Assembly: GCF_001895025.1 (NCBI RefSeq)
Contig: NZ_BCXI01000023.1
Coordinates: forward strand, 54,072-118,071
Length of the DNA stretch: 64,000 nt
Direction: 5' to 3'
Origin: Rhodococcus zopfii NBRC 100606 = JCM 9919
GTDB taxonomy: Bacteria > Actinomycetota > Actinomycetes > Mycobacteriales > Mycobacteriaceae
The notes beneath the pieces are model-generated. The model ran no database searches. It was not told the DNA's origin and saw only the letters and a program-made list of their open reading frames with translations. Positions 58,316 to 64,000 of the stretch are shown piece after piece. Each line of letters opens with the position of its first letter. Within the stretch, counting starts at the first letter, position 1. The position numbers were made by a program, and so were the translations under genes.

Positions 58316-59185
58316 ATGCCGATCGATGTGAACGCGGCATTGGCTGCTGCACCGACCGTCCGCGAGGCCACCTGGACCGAGCGTGACGTCATCCTCTACC
58401 ACCTCGGTCTCGGGGCGGGCGTGAACTCGCTGGATCCGGCCGAGCTGGGCTGGGTGTACGAGAAGAACCTGCGGGTACTGCCCACGTTCGCGATGGTCGC
58501 GGGGCAGGGCGTCTCGGCGGGTGAGACGAAACCGGCCGGGATGAACCTGCCGGGTATCGACATCGACCTGCGCCGGATTCTGCACGGTGGACAGTCGCTG
58601 GCACTGCACGCCCCCATCCCGGCGGCCGGCACCGCGACGATCTCGTCGCGGGTGGCCGACGTGTGGGACAAGGGCAAGGCCGCGGTCATCGTGCTCGAGC
58701 AGTCGGCCGTCGACGACGAGGGAAACCCGTTGTGGACCAACAGTATGCAGATCTGGGCGCGCGGCGAGGGCGGCTTCGGCGGCGTCGCCGGACCCGACGT
58801 GTCGAGTGCGGTGCCCGAGCGGGCCGCCGACAAGGTCCTGGTGTCGCCGACCGGCCCGCAGCAGGCACTCGTGTACCGGCTCAGCGGCGACCTGAACCCG
58901 CTGCACGCCGACCCGGAGTTCGCGACGACGGCCGGTTTCGACCGGCCGATCCTGCACGGGCTCGCGTCCTACGGAATCGTCTGCAAGGCCGTCGTCGACG
59001 GCCTTCTGGACGGGGATCCGGATCGGATGCAGTCTTTCTCGGTGCGGTTCGCCGGGTCGCTGTACCCCGGCGAGACCCTCGAGACCGCCGTCTGGCGCGA
59101 CGGCAATCGCCTGACCCTGCTGGCCACCTGCCCCGAACGGGACGGGCAACCGGTTCTCACCCACGCAGTAATGGAGGTCCGATGA
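58316..59185 (+). CDS. MaoC-like enoyl-CoA hydratase (Hsd4B/hydratase 2 type)
   Basis: A 289-residue double-hotdog hydratase. The hydratase-2 motif is LSGDLNPLHADPEFATTAGF followed by DRPILHGLASYG, with the Asp/His pair in the usual places. The N-terminal VILYHLGLGAG and VLPTFAMVAGQ are typical for the 17beta-HSD4 hydratase domain and Rv3538. It would hydrate the 2-enoyl-CoA made by the acyl-CoA dehydrogenase to the (R)-3-hydroxyacyl-CoA. Its stop overlaps the next start as ATGA. Confidence 0.93.
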   Translation: MPIDVNAALAAAPTVREATWTERDVILYHLGLGAGVNSLDPAELGWVYEKNLRVLPTFAMVAGQGVSAGETKPAGMNLPGIDIDLRRILHGGQSLALHAPIPAAGTATISSRVADVWDKGKAAVIVLEQSAVDDEGNPLWTNSMQIWARGEGGFGGVAGPDVSSAVPERAADKVLVSPTGPQQALVYRLSGDLNPLHADPEFATTAGFDRPILHGLASYGIVCKAVVDGLLDGDPDRMQSFSVRFAGSLYPGETLETAVWRDGNRLTLLATCPERDGQPVLTHAVMEVR

Positions 59186-59838
59186 AGATCGACCCGGATA
59201 CGCATCCCACCGTCGGGAGGGCCCCGGACGGCACAGTCCTGACGTCGGCACCCCAGGACATCCCGGTGGACAGGGCGACCGCCGCGGCCCGGCGCGTCGT
59301 GAACGCTCTGCTGCGGACGGACCGGTCCAACGCGAATCTCGAGCGGGTGGCGGAGGAACTCGACAGCATCGCCGAGCACCTCGAGGAGCACGCCCCCGAG
59401 GTCGCGGAACGGCTGATCGACATGTGGCACGGCGAGGGTGTGACCCGGCACGATCCCGTTGCCGGTCCGGAGAACGCCGTCGCCCCGCCGCTGGTGCTCG
59501 CCGGCCGCGACGACGGCTCGGTCGAGGGTGTCGTCACGTTGACGTTCCCGTATCAGGGCCCGCCCGGGCACGTACACGGCGGAGTGTCTGCGCTCCTGCT
59601 CGATCACACGCTCGGGGTCGCGAACGCGTGGGCCGGCCGCAGTGGCGCGACCGCTCAGCTCAACGTCCGGTACCACCGCCCGACGCCGCTGTTCGAGCCG
59701 CTCACGGTGAGCGGCCGACTCGTGGCCCAGGACGGCCGAAAGATCAACACCGTCGGCGACATCAGGACCGCCGACGGCACGGTGTGCGTGTCCGTCGAAG
59801 CGTTGTTCGTCGACAAGACCATTCCGCGCCCCCGCTGA
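59182..59838 (+). CDS. PaaI-type hotdog thioesterase
   Basis: A 218-residue protein. The C-terminal hotdog domain contains GPPGHVHGGVSALLLDHTLG, the PaaI/4HBT-II motif with the catalytic HGG-D arrangement. The N-terminal 90 residues are helical and charged (LERVAEELDSIAEHLEEHAP) and set it apart from minimal PaaI proteins. The ATGA overlap with the MaoC gene indicates translational coupling. It could release dead-end acyl-CoAs and recover CoA in the pathway. Confidence 0.88.
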   Translation: MKIDPDTHPTVGRAPDGTVLTSAPQDIPVDRATAAARRVVNALLRTDRSNANLERVAEELDSIAEHLEEHAPEVAERLIDMWHGEGVTRHDPVAGPENAVAPPLVLAGRDDGSVEGVVTLTFPYQGPPGHVHGGVSALLLDHTLGVANAWAGRSGATAQLNVRYHRPTPLFEPLTVSGRLVAQDGRKINTVGDIRTADGTVCVSVEALFVDKTIPRPR

Positions 59839-59873
59839 CGACGCGGGCGGCGCCGACGAAGGAGGTGCCCATC

Positions 59874-60662
59874 ATGGGCAAACTGAACGGGCGGGTGGCG
59901 ATCGTTACCGGCGCCGGTATGGGAATCGGTCGGGGCATCGCGGGTGCGTTGGCGCGTGAGGGCGCGAACGTGCTGGTCGCGGAGGTCGACGAGCAGGCCG
60001 GGGCCGGCACCGCGCGCTGGCTCACCGACGAGTGGGGTGTGCGGGCGACATTCGTGCGCACCGACGTCACCGACCGTGAGCAGGTGCACGCGATGGTCGA
60101 TACCGCGACGCGGGAATTCGGACGGCTCGATGTCCTCGTCAACAACGCCTGGCGCGGATTGGGATTCGCGCGGCTGGAGAAGACGGCCGAGGAGAGCATG
60201 CAGGCCGGGTTCGACATGGCGGTGATGGCAGCGTTCTGGGCGATGCAGCGTGCATATCCGGCGCTGCTCGAGCACGGTACCGGCCGAGTGATCAATCTGT
60301 GCAGTCTCAACGGCGTCAACGCCCACATGTATTCGGTGGCCTATAACGCCGCGAAGGAGGCGCTGCGCAGCATGACCCGCACCGCCGCCCGCGAGTGGGC
60401 GCCGAAGCAGGTGTGCTGCAACGTGATCTGTCCGGGTGCGCAGAGCGCCGCGTACCAGCGCGTCGCGGAGGCCAACCCGCAGATGGCGGCGGCGCAGGCC
60501 GCGGCGAACCCCATGGGCCGGATCGGTGACCCGCTCGACGACATCGGCACCGTCGCAGCGTTTCTCGCGAGCGACGACAGTCGCTATTTGACCGGCAACA
60601 CACTGTTCGTCGACGGTGGTGCGCACATCAACGGCGTGCAGTGGGCGCCGGAGGTCGACTGA
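59874..60662 (+). CDS. SDR family oxidoreductase
   Basis: A 262-residue classical short-chain dehydrogenase. The cofactor motif is TGAGMGIGRGIA; an Asp-Val pair (RTDVTD) follows; NNAW replaces NNAG; the active site is Ser plus YNAAKEA, where the usual YxxxK is kept. The C-terminus GNTLFVDGGAHI is normal. ATG 59874 follows GGAGGT. It ends the operon of thiolase, ACAD, MaoC and thioesterase and could oxidise the 3-hydroxyacyl-CoA or a ring hydroxyl. Confidence 0.9.
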   Translation: MGKLNGRVAIVTGAGMGIGRGIAGALAREGANVLVAEVDEQAGAGTARWLTDEWGVRATFVRTDVTDREQVHAMVDTATREFGRLDVLVNNAWRGLGFARLEKTAEESMQAGFDMAVMAAFWAMQRAYPALLEHGTGRVINLCSLNGVNAHMYSVAYNAAKEALRSMTRTAAREWAPKQVCCNVICPGAQSAAYQRVAEANPQMAAAQAAANPMGRIGDPLDDIGTVAAFLASDDSRYLTGNTLFVDGGAHINGVQWAPEVD

Positions 60663-60689
60663 CGCGGTCTCTTCCCGACCCGGCTCTCT

Positions 60690-60744
60690 CGGAGCGAATG
60701 TACCGTTCGTCTCCTTGGATCGATCGGGTGTGTCGTTCGCTCGG
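60690..60744. repeat. 55-bp inverted-repeat element, copy 2
   Basis: It is colinear with 55957-56011: GAGCGAATGTA, the centre CGTCTCCTTGGATCGATCG and TTCGCTCGG are shared, while several arm bases differ, so the palindrome is imperfect here. It lies 27 bp after the last SDR gene and faces the convergent fdhD gene, where no promoter is expected. Confidence 0.85.
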
Positions 60745-60806
60745 AGACGGGCGGGCGGTAACGGCCGACGGCCGCGGGCACGTCCGGCGACCCTCGGCGC
60801 AGCCCG

Positions 60807-61631
60807 TCAGCCGCCGCTCTTGATGCGGTCGGCGCCGGTGTAGACGTTCATGGTTCCGCCGCGCAGGAACCCGACGAGCGTCAGACCGGCGTCGGCCGCG
60901 AGATCCACCGCCAGCGACGACGGCGCGGACACCGCCCCGAGCATCCGCACCCCGGCCATGACCGCCTTCTGGGCGAGTTCGAACGACGCCCGGCCGCTGA
61001 CAATGAGCACCGTGTCCCCGAGCGGTACCCGCCTCTCGGTCAGCGCCCAGCCGAGCACCTTGTCGACAGCGTTGTGCCGCCCGACGTCCTCCCGCACCGC
61101 GAGCAGCACCCCGTCGGGGGTGAACAACCCGGCAGCGTGCAGCCCACCGGTGGTGTCGAAGATCTTCTGCCGTTCCCGCAGGGCGTCGGGCATCGATGTC
61201 AGCGCGTCGACGGTGACCGCGGGCCCGTCCGCCGGGAGCGGGAATCGGGTTCGGGTACGGACCTGGTCCAGCGACTCCTTCCCGCACACCCCGCACGCCG
61301 ACGAGGTCACGAAGTTCCGGGCGCCGGCGCCGTCCGGGACGACGACACCGTCGGCGAGGGCGACGTCGAGCACGTTGTATGTGTTGGCGCCGCTGTCGTC
61401 GACGCCGTTGCAGTACCGCACGGCGAGCACGTCGTCACGGTGGCCGATGATGCCTTCGGCGAGCAGGAAGCCGTGTGCGAGTTCGACGTCGTGCCCGGGC
61501 GTGCGCATGGTGACCGTCAGCGGCCGTCCGTCGAGGCGGATCTCGAGAGGTTCCTCGACGGCGAGTGTGTCGGGTCGGCGGATCTGTCCCTCCGGGGGTG
61601 ATCCGCAGGACCGGCCGCCGTGCGGTGACAC
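60807..61631 (-). CDS. fdhD: Formate dehydrogenase accessory sulfurtransferase FdhD
   Basis: FdhD transfers sulfur to the molybdenum cofactor of formate dehydrogenases. The CGVCGK motif with the sulfur-carrying Cys, the [14 protein letters not shown] start of the fold and [19 protein letters not shown] are clear. From GTG 61631 the frame gives 274 residues, but its first 16 ([16 protein letters not shown]) are not family-like. The usual start [15 protein letters not shown] is present in another frame from ATG 61638, which overlaps the upstream stop as ATGA. It joins the main frame if one C is removed from the C5 run near 61597. I therefore suspect a one-base insertion or a sequence error. Confidence 0.88.
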   Translation of the reverse strand: MSPHGGRSCGSPPEGQIRRPDTLAVEEPLEIRLDGRPLTVTMRTPGHDVELAHGFLLAEGIIGHRDDVLAVRYCNGVDDSGANTYNVLDVALADGVVVPDGAGARNFVTSSACGVCGKESLDQVRTRTRFPLPADGPAVTVDALTSMPDALRERQKIFDTTGGLHAAGLFTPDGVLLAVREDVGRHNAVDKVLGWALTERRVPLGDTVLIVSGRASFELAQKAVMAGVRMLGAVSAPSSLAVDLAADAGLTLVGFLRGGTMNVYTGADRIKSGG

Positions 61632-61637
61632 GGCCCA

Positions 61638-63950
61638 TCAGTCTCGCCCCGCCTTCTCCAAACGGACGGTGATCGCCTTGGACACCGGGGTGTTCGACTT
61701 TGCGGCGACGTGATCGAGCGGCACCAGGGGGTTCGTCTCGGGGTAGTAGGCGGCGGCGTTGCCTCGCGGCGTGCTGTACGGCACGATGCGGAAGCCGTGG
61801 ACGCGCCGTTCCTCGACGGTCCCGTCCGGCGCTGTCCACTCCGACACGAGGTCGACGAGATCCCCGTCGGCGAATCCGAGTTCGACGACATCCTCCGGGT
61901 GCAGGAAGATCACCTTGCGTCCGTTGCTGACGCCGCGATAGCGGTCGTCGAGCCCGTAGATGGTGGTGTTGTACTGGTCGTGGCTGCGCAGCGTCTGCAG
62001 GATCACCCGCCCGGGCGGCGTCGGGACCCATTCGAGCGGGTTGACCGCGAAGTTGGCCTTGCCGGTGCGGGTGGTGAATTCCCGCGCGTCGCGCGGCGGA
62101 TGCGGTAGCTGGAAGCCGTCCGGTCGGCGTATCCGTGTGTTGTAGTCCTCGCAACCCGGCACGACCCGCGCGATCGAATCACGGATCAGGTCGTAGTTCC
62201 CTTCGAATGCGTTCCAGCGCACCGGATGTTCCGGGCCGAACAGTTCGCGTGCGAGACCGCAGACGATCGCGACCTCGCTGCGCAGGTGCTCGGAGACCGG
62301 GTGCAGGCGGCCGCGCGAGAGGTGCACCATAGACATCGAATCCTCCACTGACACCATCTGTTTGCCGCTTGCCTGCACGTCGAGGTCGGTGCGTCCGAGA
62401 GTCGGCAGGATCAGCGCCGTGCGGCCGTGCACGACGTGGCTGCGATTGAGCTTGGTCGACACCTGGACCGTGAACGCGCAGTTGCGCAGCGCGGCTTCGG
62501 TGGCGGCGGTGTCCGGGGTCGCGGAGACGAAGTTGCCGCCCATCGCCATGAAGAACGACGCACGACCGTCGCGCATCGCCCGGATCGCGTCGACGGTGTC
62601 GTAGCCGTGCCGGCGCGGACTGACGATCCCGAACTCGGTGTCGAGCGCGGCGAGGAACCACTCGGGCATCTTCTCCCAGATGCCCATGGTGCGGTCGCCC
62701 TGCACGTTCGAGTGGCCACGCACCGGGCACACCCCGGCGCCGGGCTTGCCGATCATGCCGCGCACGAGCAGCACGTTCACGGCTTCGGCGATCGTCGCGA
62801 CCGCGTGGGTGTGCTGGGTCAGGCCCATCGCCCAGCAGATCACCGTACCCCGCGATGCGACGAGATCCGCCGCGGTGGCGCGCAACTGCTGCTCGGTGAG
62901 GCCGGTGGCTTCCAGGACCTCGTCGAGATCGACTGCGCGGATGTGCCTTTCGTAGTCGTCGAAACCGGCACAGTAGCGGTCGACGAACGCGCGGTCCACA
63001 ACGGTGCCGGGCGCGGCGTCGTCGGCCTCGAACAGGAGCCGGCCGAGGCCTTGGAACAGGGCCATGTCGCCGCCGAGCCGTATCTGCAGGAATTCGTCGG
63101 CGATGTCGACGCCGTGCCCGAGCACGCCGTGGATCTTCTGCGGATCCTTGAACCGGCGCAGCCCGGCCTCGGGCAGCGGGTTGATCGCGATGATCTTTGC
63201 GCCGTTGTTCTTCGCCTTCTCGAGCGTCGACAGCATCCGCGGATGGTTGGTGCCCGGATTCTGTCCCGCGACGAGGATCAGGTCGGCCTGTTCGAGGTCG
63301 GGTACCGACACCGAGCCCTTGCCGATACCGATCGCGTCGATGAGTGCGCTACCGGACGATTCGTGGCACATGTTGGAACAGTCCGGCATGTTGTTGGTGC
63401 CGTAGCTGCGGATGAGCAACTGGTAGAGGAACGCGGCTTCGTTGCTGGTGCGGCCCGAGGTGTAGAAGACGGCGTCGTCGGGCGAGGGGAACGTGCGCAG
63501 TTCGTCGGCGATCAGCTCGAACGCCGCGTCCCAGGAGATCGGCTCGTAGTGGCTGCCACCGGGTCGCAGCACCATCGGATGGGTGATCCGGCCCTGCTGG
63601 CCGAGCCAGTAGTCGGTCCTGCCGGCCAGGTCGTCGACGGAGTGCTGCGCGAAGAACTCCGGTGTCACCGTGCGCAGGGTCGCTTCTTCGGCGACCGCTT
63701 TCGCGCCGTTCTCGCAGAACTCGGCGGGCTTGCGGTGACCGGGGGTCTCCGGCCACGCGCAGCCGGGGCAGTCGAATCCGTGGCGTTGATTGAGGCGGGT
63801 CAGGGTCGAGAGGGTGCGCACCGCGCCCATCTGCGCATACGCGCGCTGCAGCGAGACCAGAACCGCCGGCACCCCGGCGGCGTGGTCCTTCGCCGCGGCG
63901 ACCTCGAGCGTCGATTCGTCGATGTCGTCCACGGGCGCGCGTCTCGTCAT
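61638..63950 (-). CDS. FdhF/YdeP-family molybdopterin oxidoreductase (putative formate dehydrogenase)
   Basis: A 770-residue molybdopterin enzyme of the FdhF/YdeP group (Rv2900c-like). An N-terminal CPGC pair at 61-64 and Cys79 could bind an iron-sulfur cluster. NMCHESSG at 193-200 is the active-site region; Cys195 is a possible Mo ligand. GQNPGTNHPRML, MGLTQHTHAV and NRSHVVHGRTALILPT are cofactor-binding stretches, and the C-terminal MopB-binding domain is complete. There is no Tat signal, so it is cytoplasmic. It is followed by fdhD with a 1-bp overlap (ATGA). Formate oxidation is assumed but not proven for this subgroup. Confidence 0.88.
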   Translation of the reverse strand: MTRRAPVDDIDESTLEVAAAKDHAAGVPAVLVSLQRAYAQMGAVRTLSTLTRLNQRHGFDCPGCAWPETPGHRKPAEFCENGAKAVAEEATLRTVTPEFFAQHSVDDLAGRTDYWLGQQGRITHPMVLRPGGSHYEPISWDAAFELIADELRTFPSPDDAVFYTSGRTSNEAAFLYQLLIRSYGTNNMPDCSNMCHESSGSALIDAIGIGKGSVSVPDLEQADLILVAGQNPGTNHPRMLSTLEKAKNNGAKIIAINPLPEAGLRRFKDPQKIHGVLGHGVDIADEFLQIRLGGDMALFQGLGRLLFEADDAAPGTVVDRAFVDRYCAGFDDYERHIRAVDLDEVLEATGLTEQQLRATAADLVASRGTVICWAMGLTQHTHAVATIAEAVNVLLVRGMIGKPGAGVCPVRGHSNVQGDRTMGIWEKMPEWFLAALDTEFGIVSPRRHGYDTVDAIRAMRDGRASFFMAMGGNFVSATPDTAATEAALRNCAFTVQVSTKLNRSHVVHGRTALILPTLGRTDLDVQASGKQMVSVEDSMSMVHLSRGRLHPVSEHLRSEVAIVCGLARELFGPEHPVRWNAFEGNYDLIRDSIARVVPGCEDYNTRIRRPDGFQLPHPPRDAREFTTRTGKANFAVNPLEWVPTPPGRVILQTLRSHDQYNTTIYGLDDRYRGVSNGRKVIFLHPEDVVELGFADGDLVDLVSEWTAPDGTVEERRVHGFRIVPYSTPRGNAAAYYPETNPLVPLDHVAAKSNTPVSKAITVRLEKAGRD

Positions 63951-64000
63951 GAGTCCATAGTGACCCGCGTCATGTTCGTTCGGCCAGTCGAGCCCTTAAC
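63951..64000. other. Upstream region of the oxidoreductase, no gene seen
   Basis: The last 50 bp hold the start region of the oxidoreductase operon. I see no coding or clear regulatory feature in it. Confidence 0.4.

Overview
The window is GC-rich chromosomal DNA from a mycolic-acid actinomycete, most likely a Rhodococcus. The evidence is gene order plus several actinomycete hallmarks: two WS/DGAT acyltransferases, a mycothiol-type CPWC reductase, a mycofactocin-type SDR, a 1.6 kb-codon NAD-glutamate dehydrogenase and paired clpP genes. From about 5.1 to 31.6 kb the genes follow the Mycobacterium tuberculosis Rv2477c to Rv2457c block (ettA, gdh, aglA, glbO, HNH, DUF5130, pepN, nitroreductase, rpiB, nei2, tig, clpP1, clpP2, clpX). 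The genus call and the synteny come from recalled family knowledge, not from a search.

Layout. 0-2.8 kb: a divergent oxidation locus with a TetR regulator facing ferredoxin, cytochrome P450 and a mycofactocin-type SDR that runs off the left edge; two palindromic operators lie between. 2.9-31.6 kb: housekeeping backbone covering copper/cytochrome oxidase assembly, translation (ettA), glutamate catabolism, sugar hydrolysis, globin, aminopeptidase, redox, base-excision repair, storage-lipid acyltransferases, two tRNAs, and the trigger factor/ClpP1P2/ClpX proteolysis set. 31.7-46.2 kb: an accessory block bracketed by the N-terminal and C-terminal pieces of an IS30-like transposase. It holds a Baeyer-Villiger type catabolic locus (flavin monooxygenases, zinc alcohol dehydrogenase, serine esterase, acyl-CoA ligase, amidohydrolase, two TetR regulators), an IS5-family element, a small oxidoreductase/TetR pair and a decapitated acyl-CoA ligase.

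46.2-60.7 kb: a second catabolic cluster. It carries a FadD19-like CoA ligase, a fused two-domain FadE34-like acyl-CoA dehydrogenase, an Hsd4B-like MaoC hydratase, several SDR dehydrogenases, a thiolase and a thioesterase, so one full round of CoA-dependent beta-oxidation of a bulky (steroid- or terpenoid-like) acid is encoded. An aminoglycoside-phosphotransferase-fold protein and an uncharacterised 366-residue protein accompany it. Four promoter regions share a KstR-like motif (consensus TAGAAYNNRTWCCA), which suggests one regulon. A 55-bp inverted-repeat element occurs twice around the operon. 60.8-64 kb: fdhD and an FdhF/YdeP-type molybdopterin oxidoreductase.

Several genes (SDR at 53.2 kb, TetR at 54.3 kb, both transposases, fdhD) are each broken by what looks like one extra base, often in a G or C run. 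This is either recent decay or sequencing error, and it should be settled before the accessory genes are interpreted.
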